From the NCBI GenBank assembly GCA_020747015.1, contig JAGTJM010000034.1, positions 62,001-126,000 of the forward strand: 64,000 bases of DNA. The letters run 5' to 3'. Below the pieces are notes generated by a model, which was not told where the DNA came from, made no database searches, and saw nothing but the letters and a program-made list of their open reading frames with translations. Made by a program: the position numbers and the translations under genes. This document shows, piece by piece, positions 34,140 through 47,563 of the stretch (within the stretch, counting starts at the first letter, position 1; each line of letters opens with the position of its first letter). The DNA is from Pyrenochaeta sp. MPI-SDFR-AT-0127 (Eukaryota > Ascomycota > Dothideomycetes > Pleosporales > Cucurbitariaceae).

Positions 34140-37100
34140 GTAGAGAGTAGTCCCTATAGTCTAGAGAAGTACTAAAATAGTAGAAGTACCCTTAGATACT
34201 CTATAAGCTTACGTCGTAGATATAGATAGAGATAAAATTAACCCTAAATTTATAAGACTATAGAGAAAGATTAAAGCTAAGATATAATGCCGCATAATTA
34301 TTAAAATATAGGTAGAAGCTACAGCTTTAGAGGTAGATAATAAAGAAACTATTAAAGCCTTAAAAGAAGGCTCTAAGTTAGTAAGACTAGCCTCTTTATA
34401 ACTACTATATCCTAAACTACCTTAAAGATACTTAAAAAAGAATTATATAGAATATAATTACTAGGTAAAGGATAATAAGGCCTATTTTATCTAGTACTTA
34501 GTAGATTTCTAGAGGGAAGTCTATAAGATTACCTTCTCCCTCTAATATATCTTAGATTAGTATAAAATAATATAGGAAGAGCTTTACTTATAGAAGAAGT
34601 TAAGTATTATAGGATAGTAACCTATATAGATAGACTTAAAGTAAAATATACTAAATATACTAGGTACTACTAAGGAAAGGTACCTTATTACCTTTAATAT
34701 AGTTACTACCTATAAATAAGATATAAAGGAGTCTCCTACTATAGTACTAGACTATTTATACTAGTATTAAGAGGAACTAGGTAACGTATACCTAATAGTA
34801 TTAAGATAAAGCTATTACTTTAGGTCCTTAACTAAAGATATATAATTAAGGCTTTAAAACGTCCTAGTCTAGGAAAGAGAGACCCTATTATAGATAGAGG
34901 AGTAAGCTAATATTATATACTAATATATTCGCGAGCTTAATATACCCGCAGCCTATTAGGGTAAGAGACTAGATAGAAAAGCCTTATCTAGGTTAGATAG
35001 GGATAGAAAGCCCTAAAAGAGGTTTAAATATAGTAGATATTATAAAGACCTCTACTATAGGTATAGTAAAGGGTAAGAATTAGTTCTTAGGGATATATTA
35101 ATAATTATAAGTAGTAAGGGGTAATACTAAGATAGTAAGAGAGAGCTTCTAAAAAGAGTATTAAGATAGAGAACTATTCTATTACTTTTACTATTTATAA
35201 GAATATTAAGTTAAATACACTAAGCTATAAGGGCCTTTAGTATAGATCTATATATATAAGGAGTTTTAGAGTCTTAAAGTCTTATAAGCGCTAAGGCCTT
35301 TATAATACTTTATAGACTACGATACTAGTTACGTAACCTTATAGTTACCTAACTATTTATTAGAGGTTAGAGGGTACTTAAGGTAGTAGTACCCCTCTTT
35401 ATATCCTAGGTTATAATAGATATAGGTAGAAGGGGCTAAGAAAGGCCTTTTAACTAAAGCCTACTATAAAAGAGATAGAAGTAGTCTATTTTAGCTATAA
35501 TAAGAAGGGATATATTTAACTAAACTATCCTAAGCTTTCTATAGTAAAAAAGGAGCCTTCTAGTATAAAGCTAGGAAAAGGCTAGAGCTATAAGGGTTAG
35601 GCCCTTATCTTATAGCCTATACTAAGCTCTTAAGGGAGAACTCTAGTAGAGGGACCCTATATAAGGTAGTTTTCCTACCTTAGGTAAGGTTATTAACTAT
35701 AGCTATAGCTATTAGTACCTTAGAGTAAATTAAGGCCCTTATTAATAGGGGTTCTTAGCTTAACCTATTATTAGCTATACTAGTAAAAGAATAGGGCCTT
35801 ACTATAATATCTATACTAGGCCTCTTAGCTAGGAGCGTTAGTAGTAAAGACTTAACTATTTATAGTACTTTTAAGGTAGAAGTAGCTATAATAGACTTAA
35901 GAGGGTAAAAAAGAGTAGAATTAATACTATTTATTATTATAGACGTTAAAAGGTTTAAGATATACCTAGGTTTACCTTAGATTAACTAGGTTAACCTAAA
36001 ACTAAACTACGCGTAGCGTAGAATACTCTTTTAAGGTATTAAGTAGAAAGATATAGAAGTATTTAGGTAAGTAGTAATTAAAGATACTAAAGAGTTTAAG
36101 AATACCCTTTAGAGTATATAAATAGATATTTATATACTTATAGTAAGTACTATTAGTTAGTTAGAGCTAGATTAGCCTAAAATAGGCTAAATACCTAAAG
36201 AATACTCTAAATTTATAGAATTAGGGTCTAAAGGGGATATAAGTATACTTATAGACTATAGACCCTAGGATCTAGTAATTAATTTAGAAGAAGGTATAAG
36301 TCTACCTTAGTAACCCTTATATAACCTATTAGTAGTAGAATTATAGGTATTATAGAAGTATATCTAAGATTTATTAGTAAAAGGTTAGATTAAGTATTTA
36401 AAGTTCTTAGCTAGGGCTCCTATCCTCTTTATAAAGAAGAAGGATAGTAGTCTATACCTTTATATAGACTACTAGGCGTTAAATAAGATAACTATTAAAA
36501 ATTATTACCTACTACTCCTTATTACTAAGTCTCTTAAGTATCTAGCATTAGCTAAGTAGTATACTAAGCTAGATATTAGGGACGCCTATTATAGGATTAG
36601 AATTAGGAAGGGAGATAAGTAGAAGATAGTATTTTAGACTAGATATAGCTATTTTAAATATACTATAGTACCTTTTAGTTTAACTAATACGCCTATATAG
36701 TTTTAAGCCTATATTAATAAGGCTCTAGTAGGATTAGTTAATACTACCTATATTATCTATTTAGATAATATCCTTATCTACTCTAAGATAAAAGAGGACT
36801 ATATAAGAGATATTAAGGAGATTCTTATAAGATTATATAAGTTTAAGCTTTATCTTAAACTTTTAAAGTATAAATAGTATACTAGTTATATAGAATTCCT
36901 AGGTTATATTATCTTATCTAAAGGTATATCTATTAATAGAGATTAGGCTAAAATAGTTACTAAATAGCTATTACTAAAGACTATTAGGGATATTTAGGTA
37001 TTTCTTAGTTTTATAAACTATTACTAATAATTTATTATAAACTTCTTCTAGATTACTCTACCTTTAACTATTCTAACCTAAAAGGGGCTAAATATAGCTA

Positions 37101-39600
37101 AAGGAGGACCCTTCTAGAGGTAGAAGGAGAGCTAACGCCTAGATATAGGAATTAAGGCTAAATAGGCTTTTAAGAAGCTAAAAGCTATATTCCTAGAATC
37201 TCTAGTTTTAGCTTATTTTAAAAGAAATAGAAAGACTAAAGTAGAGGTAGATACCTCTAGTAGCGAATTATAGGTATATTATCCTAATTTTAGCTAAAAG
37301 AGGGTAAAAAGGGTAAATAGAGGCTAGTAGACTTCTATTCTTATAAATTAATCTAAGTAGAGTATAATTATAAGATATATAACTAGGAACTCCTAGCTAT
37401 TATTAAAAGTCTAGTATATTAGCGCTATTACTTAGTTAGTACTCTATTTAAGCTATAGACTAACTATATAAACCTAAAGTAGTTTATAGAGATAAAAGCC
37501 CTAAATTACTAATAAGTAAGGTCCTACTTAGCCCTAACTAAGTTTAACTTTACTATCTAGTACTAGCTAGGGTAATAAATCCTATAGATAGCCTATTAAG
37601 ATAACTAGATTATATAGAAAAGCTTTAGGATCTAGCCCTAAAGTATAATTAGGCGTTTATAGAGCCTATATAGAAGATACTAATAAGAAAGCCTAAAGAG
37701 GCCTATCTTCTATTAGTAGTAGTTACCTACTCTAAAGCTAAGGGAATAGACCTTAAAAAGGCTCTTAAGGAGTTTTAAAAGGCTAAAGATATTCTAAATT
37801 AGTAAAGATAGAATAGGGAAAGCCTAAGTAAAGTAGAAGACCTAGATATATCTACTTTAGAGGAAACTAAAGGAGAATTAGGATAAAAAGGGTTAGATAA
37901 GGCTATAATAGCCTATTCTTACCTAAGACTCCTAAAAATAGACTAAGAAAAGGAGAAAGTACTAGTAGAGTATTATAATAACCTAATAGTAGGCTACTTT
38001 AGCGTAAGAAGGATACTTAAAAAGCTATTATAATAATATACTTAGCTAGGAATATTAAAAGACGTCTTAGCCTATTATAATAACTATCTATACTATAGAA
38101 AGTTAGTTACTACTAAGTATAAGCCTTATAGACTATTAAGCCTACTTCTAGCTTTAAGTAGAGTATAGGAAGTAGTTATAATAGACTTTATTATAGAATT
38201 ACCTCTAAGTAGGTTCTAAGGCTAAGTTTATAACTTAATACTAGTTATTATAGATAAATTAACTAAAATAGCTTATTATATCCCTATAAGGGGTAATTAG
38301 GATAGAAAAGACCTAGCCTAGGCCTAGTTATACGAAGTTATAAGACTTTATAGAGTACTATATATAATTATCTTAGATAGGGGGCCTTTAATAAGTTCTA
38401 AGTACTAGAAGATATTTAACTACTATCTTAACTCTAAGAGGGTATTAATATCTACTTACTATCCTTAAACTAATAGTTAGACTAAAAGGTAGAATTAGAC
38501 CTTAGAATTAGGCTGGTTGGGTGGGTATACCCCCTAATCTTTCTTTTATTTATTCCTCTATCAATACTAGTCCAAATTAGGTAAATTTTAGTTTATTTTA
38601 TAGCTATTAGCTAGATCTATAAATCTAGAATTTTAATTACGTAATATATCTTTTATTACGTCAGTTATTTCAATACCCATTTTTCGATACCCACTTGATT
38701 AGGCCACCAGTACCCACGCTTTAAAACCTGAATAACTTACGTAATTATTTTTTTAAAAAGAAATTTTATATATAAAAGTTATAGATATAGATTAGATCTA
38801 TAAAATAAGCTAAAAGTTATTAAATTACGTTATAATTTAGGAAAGTTATAGCTAAAATAAGAGGTAACCCGCGGGGTAACCCAACCCCTACCCATCGGCC
38901 ACCCTACTTAGAATAGTATCTTTAGTACTACTATAACCTTAAATAGGATAATTAGGCTATATAGCTATTAGTTAGAGAATTTACCTATAATAATAGCGTA
39001 TATTCTACTATAAAGGATACTCCTTTCTATATAAACTATAGTATAGACTCTATTAGACTAGAATAGCCTAAATTATCCTAAAAAGGGGGGGAATTACCTC
39101 TTAGATAGAGTATTATAGCTTATATCTTAAATATCTAAAAGAAATACTAGAAAGAAATAGAAGCTACTAATAAATACTAGAAGAGGTATACTAATAAAAA
39201 GAGACTACTAGTTAATTTTAAAATTAGAGATAAAGTACTAGTCTCTAATAAGAATATTAAGTCTTTAAGACTAAAGAAGAAGCTTAATTAGAAATACTTA
39301 GGGCCTAGAATAATAATAGCCTAAATTAGCCCTTCTATATATAAAGTAGACTATCCTAGCCTAAAAGGGATTTACCTAGTATTCTACGCCTTACTACTAG
39401 ATCCTTATAAGAAAAAGGGACTATTATAATATTCTAAGAATCCTCTAGTAGATACTCTCTAAGAAAATAGAGATAATATCTATAAGATAGAGAAGATAGT
39501 TAAAAGAAGGTATAATAAAATAGGCTAGTAGGAATATTTATTAAATAGAGAAATTACTCTAATAGTAAGAATACTTAGGAGGTAGTAGCTAATATCTCTA
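34140..39600 (+). mobile_element. RIP-degraded Ty3/gypsy retrotransposon (first copy)
   Basis: No frame survives, but translated fragments in order on the plus strand identify a Ty3/gypsy element: a gag-like region (about 34.2-35.1 kb), reverse transcriptase (36.4-36.9 kb, with PILFIKKKD and DY.ALNK.TIKN), RNase H (about 37.2-37.5 kb) and integrase (38.1-39.0 kb, with DFI.ELPLS and VIIDKLTK). Stops are almost all TAA or TAG at CAA, CAG or TGG positions, the expected RIP outcome. LTR boundaries are not recognisable. The integrase is interrupted by a MITE at 38509-38906. Confidence 0.75.
38509..38906. mobile_element. hAT-type MITE inserted in gypsy integrase
   Basis: 398 bp. Ends are TAGGCTGG...GGGTA and the complement of TAGGGTGG...GGGTA. 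It is flanked by an exact 8 bp duplication, CTTAGAAT, at 38501-38508 and 38907-38914. The integrase translation stops at TLE before it and resumes with LEQYL after it, confirming a clean insertion. It has no coding capacity. An 8 bp duplication and TAGGG-type ends point to mobilisation by a hAT transposase. Confidence 0.8.
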
Positions 39601-40849
39601 GAAATATATTAAAAGTATTCTAGAAAAGGATAAATAGAGCTATAAGACCCTAAACTAGTATAAAATATTATAATTTAACTTAATTTATCCTAGATTATTA
39701 TAGATAATAATTATAGAGAGGGGATAGGTAGCGTAAGAGTATCCTATAAATAAGATCTAGCTACCTTTACCTTATAATTTTTCCTAAAGGGTTTTTTTTT
39801 CTAAGAATAAGGTATTTAATAGCGCTAAAGGTAGGAGAGAATAAGAGACCTATAAAAGGAATATAAAGTTTCTAGGTAATATAAGCTAATATAGGGTAAA
39901 ATAGGACCTTTTATAATAAATTTATTAAAACTAGTCCTATATAGAATTATATAGACCTAGTTAGCCTAGAAGGAGCTAATATAATACTAATAGTACTAGA
40001 AATATATAATTATACTATAAAGGTAAATAAAAGCCTCTATAGGTAGTAAACTAGAGTATTAAAAGTAAAAACTACCTAAAAAACTAATACTAAACTCTTA
40101 AAGTCTCCTTAAGACTATAGCTTTTTACTAATTCCCCTCTATTATATTTATTTTAGTAACTTTTAGGCTATAATAGGCTAAAAGTCCCTAAAATATCCTA
40201 ATTTAACCCTTTAGGAGGTAATCTATATTAGCTTAGGCTATATAGACTAACTCTTTAAGATAAATAACCTCCTTATTTATAGCCTAGATAGATTTAGGCG
40301 ATCTAAGCTTTAGTAGCTTCTTTTTAGCCTAAATAAGCTACTTCTTAGAATCTTTAAGTAGAAGATTAGCTATAGTAACTACCTTCTAGTAATCTTTAAC
40401 CTAGGTAGTAGTTATTAGGGCCTTAGAGATAGTAATATAAATATTCTTCCTTATCTAGGTATAATTAGGTTAGTTTAGGCTATTTTAAGCTAATATAGGC
40501 CTATCTAGGTAAACTTATAGTCTTAGAGGGACTAAAGGCTAAATTATCCCTAGAACCCTCCTTAAGCTTATACTTATAAGCTATCTCCTTTATAATTTAG
40601 GTATCTTTACTATACTAATAACTCTTAGAGAATATAGAGGTAGTAACCTTAGTAGGATTAGTTAATTCTCTACTATAAAAGGTATAAGTAGTAGAATAAG
40701 GGTAATAGATACTAAAATAGGTTAGAATAAGCTAAAATTAGTAATATTAGCCTAGAAGAGGGATATACTAGTAAATAGTAGTAATAAGGTTATTAGAGAC
40801 CTCTATAAGCTTAGTAGTAGCCTTATTAATCTTAATTTAGCCTTACTCC
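39601..40849. repeat. RIP-degraded AT-rich DNA between two gypsy elements
   Basis: No recognisable coding remnant. It may include the 3' LTR of the first gypsy element or pieces of another element in opposite orientation. Confidence 0.4.
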
Positions 40850-41227
40850 TGTTACGATCCAGGTTTTGGACACAGAAGGGGCCCTTGGGGGAACCCTCTT
40901 AACCAACCGTAAGTGTCGCTACAGGCGCCAACACGAGGCAAGGCCTGAAGCACGTGACCGCTCGCTAGGCCAAGGACGAGCGCTCGCCATAATCGCGACG
41001 AGCGCGACGAGCGCATTATATATATAGATAAGAATAATGTACCCCTATAGCACATTGTAATTAACCTCAAGTTATTATCGAATACTACTATTTAATACTT
41101 GGAACTACTTTAACCACTTATTATCTCTACTTGCTCTACTCTAGAAGCTTACCTAAGAAAGGCTCCTTAGTAACACTAGCTACTTTATATCGTAGCCACT
41201 CTACTAAGGATACCCTACCTTTTAACA
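40850..41227 (+). repeat. LTR 1 of second gypsy element
   Basis: 378 bp beginning TGTTACG and ending TTTTAACA. Its 3' half (from about 41028) closely matches the LTRs at 47137 and 48631. Its 5' half is GC-rich, contains CGACGAGCG repeats and is clearly different from theirs. Confidence 0.75.
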
Positions 41228-44200
41228 TTTTGATTACCCTTAAAATAAGTGACTTCGAGATAACATCAGCAACCCCTAACTCTGAGGGAGTTAACCTTTA
41301 TAAGCTGAAAGGGAAGGCACCCCTAACTTATAACGGCGACCGTAAAACATTAAAATCTTGGCTACTATAATGCGATATCTACTTTTACGTCAATAATTAT
41401 ATAGTAGAAGACGATAAAGTAGTCCTTATAACTACTTATCTCGTGGGAGAGGTATTAGAATAGATTAACCCCTATATTACGAAATATATAGACGCTAATA
41501 TAGTTAACGCAGATAACGCCATAATATTTAAGGACTAGGATATATTTAAGATAAAGATTAACACTGTATTCAGACCTTAGATAGAAAAGCCAATCGCGGA
41601 ACGCAATATCCAGATATTACGCTAGAAGGCATTAGTAGTAGACTACACTAACAAATTCCAATAATATACTACGGTGACAGGATAGGATAACGAAGCCCTA
41701 CGACGTATATTCCGATAGGGCCTGAAACCACAGGTTTAGGAAGAACTTATATAATTAGGATTAAGCCTTAGCACTCTAGATAAGCTAATTAAAGAAAGCA
41801 TTAGGATTAATAATACTCTCTTTAAGTTAGAAATAGAAAAATAGAGCTACGGGAGGGGAAGCTAATAGTCTAATAAGGGACGAAAAAGGGATTTTATTCG
41901 CGTTAATCGGAATAACCATACTACTAGATACTATACTTCTAATAAACTAGAACCTATACACCTAGATAACGTTAACAAGGGTAAGAGCTGGAAGGTAAAA
42001 CACTAGAAGACAGATACAGGAAAAAACGACAAGACATGCTACAATTGCGGAAAGGAAGGATACTTCGCTAGAAACTATAAGCAGAAGAATAAGGTCACCT
42101 AATAAATTAACATAATTGGCTAGGTTTAGGACTAATATATAAGTGAGTGGGAAATCCTTAGGCTAGTAGACTATAATACCCGACCACCTACGTCACAGGC
42201 TATAAGCGATGAAGAGGTAATCCGCCTATACGGGGATATCTCGCCATACAAACTAGATAACGAAAATAAGGAAAACGTTCTACCTACGGACCCGCACCCT
42301 AGAACTAAGGTATAGGGACTGTAGGATAACAGTGAGTACACGAAGATATTTAGTTTAGTACTAGAATACTATATTAGATAATAGATAATAGAGGAGAAGC
42401 TGAAACAGGAACGTAAGAAACGAAGGGCGTTTGCCTATAAATATTATTAACGTAGGAGAACGAGATGTTAACTATCTATTGAAAAAGACGTATATTAGTA
42501 ATGCCTTAAGACAGGACACCGTTGCGAAGAATTCTACACAGATTCTTAGAAAAAATATAGTAGCTAGAAAACTGCATACGAACCTCCAAAACTACGATAT
42601 AATAACGATTGGCGTAACCCTAGATACGGGACACTCTATTACACGTTCTATATATACGACTATTATAATTACTACTACGAAACTAAAGTTAGAACGAACA
42701 GGTTTCCGCAACTAAGGGGAATATACAAATAGAGCTAGTACAACTGTGAAAGGGATACATGCGTGAGCTACCTATAGAATAAGCGCTGTATAAACTACTT
42801 CCCTAGACACGATATAGAAAGTTAGATAGAATAAAACGTTATTATTAATAAGAAATGCACTAACGATCTATAGTAAATATATATAAATTACGAATATAAG
42901 CGATATATTTAGGATAAACTTAATAACGGATTCGACAAGTATTCTTTTTTAGAAAGAAACCGGAAACTAAACCTTCTAATAAGTGGGATACCGGAATCGG
43001 ACGAGGGAACTAATTCACCCTAGGAGTTCGGCGATGCGACGCTATTAGAACTATAGGAGAAGAGCTACTCCGAATAAAAGTAAAGCTTAGAAACGTCGAC
43101 ATATAGGCTCTAATTAATTTAGGATTATAGGGAAACTATATCTTAGGAATAGCTGTATTAAAAGTAGGGCTATAACCTATTCTGAAAGAGAAACCTTATT
43201 ACATCACTATAGCTAATAACGCGAATGGAGGACTTATTAAGCACGAAGTACTTAAAGAAATTAGTATCATATCTAAACGAAGTAGTAAGGTGAGACTAGA
43301 TATTTTTAGCTTAGCCGCCTACAACATTATATTAGGGCTACCTTAGCTAAGAGATTATAACCCGCGCATAGACTAGAAGAACCAGAGGATCTTAATAGGG
43401 TATAAGAACGATACACATACGCCTAGAAACCCTACGCAGTAGCGGAATACCCTAGTAGATAAGAAGATAATAATAAATATCGGAACTTCGGTCGAGAGTA
43501 TATCTATAGGAGCACCGACTAATAAGCTAAACTAATAGCTAGTAAGAAAGATCGGAAGGTAGAGAATAACGGAGAACCGCATCACTCTAAAGATCCCGTA
43601 CAGATATATAGAGTATACAGAGATATTTATAGAAAAAGTAGGACTAGGAGTACTACTAAAACACTAACTATAGGATCACGAAATTGAACTAGAAGATAGT
43701 AAGAGCCTAGGGTTCGTACTAATATATAAACTAACTGAGAAAGAGTTAGTAATACTAAAAAAGTATATCGAGGAAATATTAGCGAAAGGATTTATCCAAA
43801 AATCTAAGTCCTTAGCAGGATACCCTATCCTATTCGCGCTAAAGAAAGATAGAATATTAAGGCCATGCGTAGACTACCGCAAGCTTAATAATATAACTAA
43901 AAAGAACCGCTACCTATTACCAAATATCTAGGAACTACAAGATAGACTATTAGAAGCTAAGATATTTACGGCACTAGATCTTAGAGGCGCGTATAACCTT
44001 ATACGGATGAAGAAAGGCGAAGAATAGAAAACAGCCTTTAGAATAAGATACGGATATTATAAATATCTAGTTATACTATTTAGATTAACGAATATACTAG
44101 TAATATGTTAAGAATTAGTTAATACCGCATTAAACGACTGTCTAGACGAATACGCTATAGCATACCTAGACGATATATTAGTATACTCTAATAATATAAC

Positions 44201-46489
44201 TAAGTACAAAGGATATGTTAAAGAAGTCCTTAAGAGATTATAAGTATACGGGCTAGAACTGAAACCTAAGAAATGCGAATTCTATAAGGAAGAAGTTAAA
44301 TTCCTAGGATATATAGTCGGAATTAATAGAGTCAGAATCAGCGATATAAAGATATAATAATACGAGACTAGGAGAAGCCTAAGATAGTTAAAGATATATA
44401 ATCCTTTCTAGGATTCGTGAACTTTAACTAATAGTTTATTAAAGACTTCTTAAAGATCGCTATACACTTACACACTCATAAAGAAGGAGAACTATAGAAA
44501 TAGGGGAAGGAATAAGATAAGCCTTTGAAACGCTTAAGGAAGCATGCGTTAAAGAACCCGTACTAATAGTATTTACTAGTAGAAAACCCCTTCGAATAGA
44601 AACAGACGCCTTAGATTTAGTGATAGGAGTAGTAATCCTCTAAGAAAAAGATAGAAAATAGCACCTAATAGTATATTACTTAAGAAAGTTCTTATAGGCA
44701 GAAGAACGCTACGATATACACGATAAAGAATACTAGCTATTGTAGACGCACTACAATATTAGCGACACTACGCTGAAGGATATTTAGAAATACTATCTTT
44801 ATAGACTATAAGAACCTAACGTACTTTATAATAATAAAATAACTTAATAGAAGATAAGTATAATAGTCTAAACTCCTAGGATAGTATAAATTTAGGATTA
44901 TATACATACTAGGAAAAGATAACGGTAGAGTAGACGTACTTAGCCGAAGACACGATATAATAGGAAAGAAAACTGAAGTTTATATAGTAATCCTAAAAGT
45001 AAACGAAGATAGATTATTAGGACTATTATAGGAGTGCAATATAATTATGAAAATCAGACCTGAGATCCTACTAGAACTCGAGGAAATAATTATTTAATAA
45101 CACTACGACGACCCTATATACGGTCACTAAGGTATAGTAAGAACTATCGAACTTATCTAGAGAAACTACTACTTTCCAAATATAAAACAAAAGTCGAGAA
45201 CTATATTAAGAAATGTACGAGTTATTAGAAGAATAAGTATATAACACACGCACTATATAGAGAATTATAACTAATGGAACTACCTAATAAACTATAGGAA
45301 GATATTGTAATAGACTTTATTACGGACTTGCTAGAGTCTGCGGACGAAGTAACTAGATATAAGTATAATAGAATCCTTAACGTAGTTTATAGGTTTAGTA
45401 AGGGAGTAGAATTTATACTCTTTAGGAAGAACTTCACGATATAATAACTCGCGGTAATAGTTAAGGATTAGATATTTAGATACTACGGAATACTATAATT
45501 AATTATAAGCGATAGAGATAGGCTATTTATATCTAACTTCTAGGAAATATTTACGGCACAACTAGAGATTAAGAGAAAGTTATCTACCGCCTATTACCTA
45601 GAAACCGACGGATAAATAGAATAAACGAATAGAACGCTTAAATAGTACTTAAGGACGTACTATAACTACGTATAGGATAATTAGGTATCGTTACTACCTA
45701 TAGCGTAAATCGCTTATAATAATAAGAAATTAGAAATAATAGGCGTAATACTATTTTACGTATACTACGGGAAACACCCTAATCTCTTTAAAAGAAATTT
45801 TCCTAATACTAAAGCCGAAGTAGCTTTAAAGAACGTCTAGGAAATAAAGGATATATACTAGAAAATAAGGGAAAATATAGAAAAAACATAGTACTAATAA
45901 ATTAAATATATTAATAAGAAAAGAAAAATAGCACCTTAGCTAAAAAAGGGGGATAAAGTATATTTACTTATAAAGAACCTTTAAATAAAACGACCTAATA
46001 AAGGACTAGACTATATTAAGGTCGGACTATTTTTAATTAAAGAATGAAGAGGACTAGTAAATTACACGCTTAATCTACTAAAGGACGTAAAGATTAAACT
46101 AATATTCTATATAAAACTATTAGAACTAGTAGACCCTACGACGCTACTATAGACGATATTCTATTACGAACCCAAAGAGGAAAACGAATTCGAAGTAGAA
46201 CGAATACTCGACTACTATATTAAAGGACTAGACCTATAAGATATAATATACCTTGTTAAATAGAAAGGATATCTAGAATCGGAAAATACATAGGAACTAT
46301 AAGAAAATCTATAGGCTTGTAATATAAGACTAGAAGCCTACTAGAAAACTATACGCTGATAAATAGATAATATAGACGAAACTACCCGATAATAACTATA
46401 AAGGGGCCTAATAAGTACACACTACGGTAAGATATTTTTAGACCTAACCTAGAGGATAAAGCACCTAAGGAGAAGTTAGCGAAGAAAAC

Positions 46490-47060
46490 TAATAGTACTA
46501 GAATATAGATATTTCTAGGACAATACCCTACGCCGCTAAGAGACACTTATAACGACTACCCTAGACTCGTCTAGGGAAGCGGAATCGCCTTCTAGAATAC
46601 TAGGCATAAACGCACTCTAGTCTAATATAGAAGTGCTAGGTATTAGACTATCTTCTAATAACAGAACCTCCTAATTTATCGTATCTACGGCCTCTAAGGC
46701 CTTGAGATCCTTTATATACTGTGTTAAACTAGATAACTACTACTACCTACGACGCTGTAATAATTTCTTTTATTTCCGTAAACGATTCTTTTTTACATAA
46801 GCAGCCAGGAGAGCGTTAAGCGCTGCCTCTTCTGCCTTATTAGCCTCGGCCTCCTGACTCTCTAATCGCGCAATCTCGTTATCTAACTTAGTAAAATTAG
46901 GGACTGGTATATTAACCAGCTCACACCTTATAACCCTATTTCGATAATAATTCCTGTATTCCTTCTTTAACGAGGATATACGATACTCTAGATTCTTCTT
47001 TGCGCAATATTTATAAGAAACTATAGTGAGCTAACTAACGGCGTTTATACGGTTACTGGT
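46490..47060 (-). pseudogene. antisense coiled-coil ORF in gypsy 3' region (copy 1)
   Basis: On the strand opposite gag-pol, downstream of the chromodomain, a frame reads KKNLEYRISSLKKEYRNYYR, then VPNFTKLDNEIARLE, EANKAEEAALNALLAA and KKNRLRK, interrupted only by RIP-type stops. It resembles hypothetical coiled-coil proteins often predicted in fungal genomes. The same frame is preserved in the second partial copy at about 48.0-48.56 kb. Function unknown. Confidence 0.5.
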
Positions 47061-47136
47061 GGCGTAACGATATTAGGTACTCTTAGAACTTATTATTAGC
47101 TTATAAGGATATAAAGGTAAGAAAGGAGGGGGATAG

Positions 47137-47563
47137 TGTTACGAACCTATAACGAGGGCTACAGGCGCTTATAAGAAGGATAGTAGAAGGGATATAGGTA
47201 TTAGGCGAGGCCTAGACTTAGGCTAATGATAACGTATACCCCGCGAAGTTACGTAGTCCTAGAGATCCTACGTCATGGGACTAGGGTACTATAGGATACT
47301 ATAGGATCCTATATAGGACTCTCTAGAATACTATAGGAACTATAGGATTACTCGAGTATATAGATAAGAATAATATACCCCTATAGTATATTATGATTAA
47401 CCTTAAGTTATTATCGAATACTACTATTTGATACTTAGAACTACTTTAACTACTTTGTCTATCTCTACTTGCTCTAACTAGAAGCTTACTAAGAAAGGTT
47501 CCTTAGTGACACCAGCTGCTTTATATTGTAGCTACTCTACTAAGGACACCCTACCTTTTAATA
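47137..47563 (+). repeat. LTR 2 (shared middle LTR)
   Basis: 427 bp, TGTTACG...TTTTAATA, the terminal CA changed to TA. Preceded by the purine-rich tract AAGAAAGGAGGGGGATAG. Nearly identical to LTR 3. Confidence 0.85.

Larger units (their letters stand above)
40850..47563 (+). mobile_element. Ty3/gypsy chromovirus-type retrotransposon (second copy), RIP-mutated
   Basis: Layout is LTR (40850-41227), gag, protease, reverse transcriptase, RNase H, integrase, chromodomain, polypurine tract (about 47113-47136) and LTR (47137-47563). Gag reads KLKGKAPLTYNGDRKTLKSW near 41.3 kb. The zinc knuckle at about 42.04 kb is CYNCGKEGYFARNY, where the His and last Cys expected of CCHC are both Tyr, as G-to-A change would give. 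Reverse transcriptase (43.8-44.3 kb) keeps VDYRKLNN, FTALDLRGAYN and YLDDILVYS. Integrase is at about 45.3 kb. The chromodomain is at 46.2-46.3 kb (VERILDYY...YLVK.KGYLESE). Numerous stops show it is dead. Confidence 0.85.

Noticed and set aside
42431..42715. 94-codon frame as a small gene
   Set aside because: It lies inside the gypsy element between gag and protease and is bounded by RIP stops, so it is a fragment of the element.
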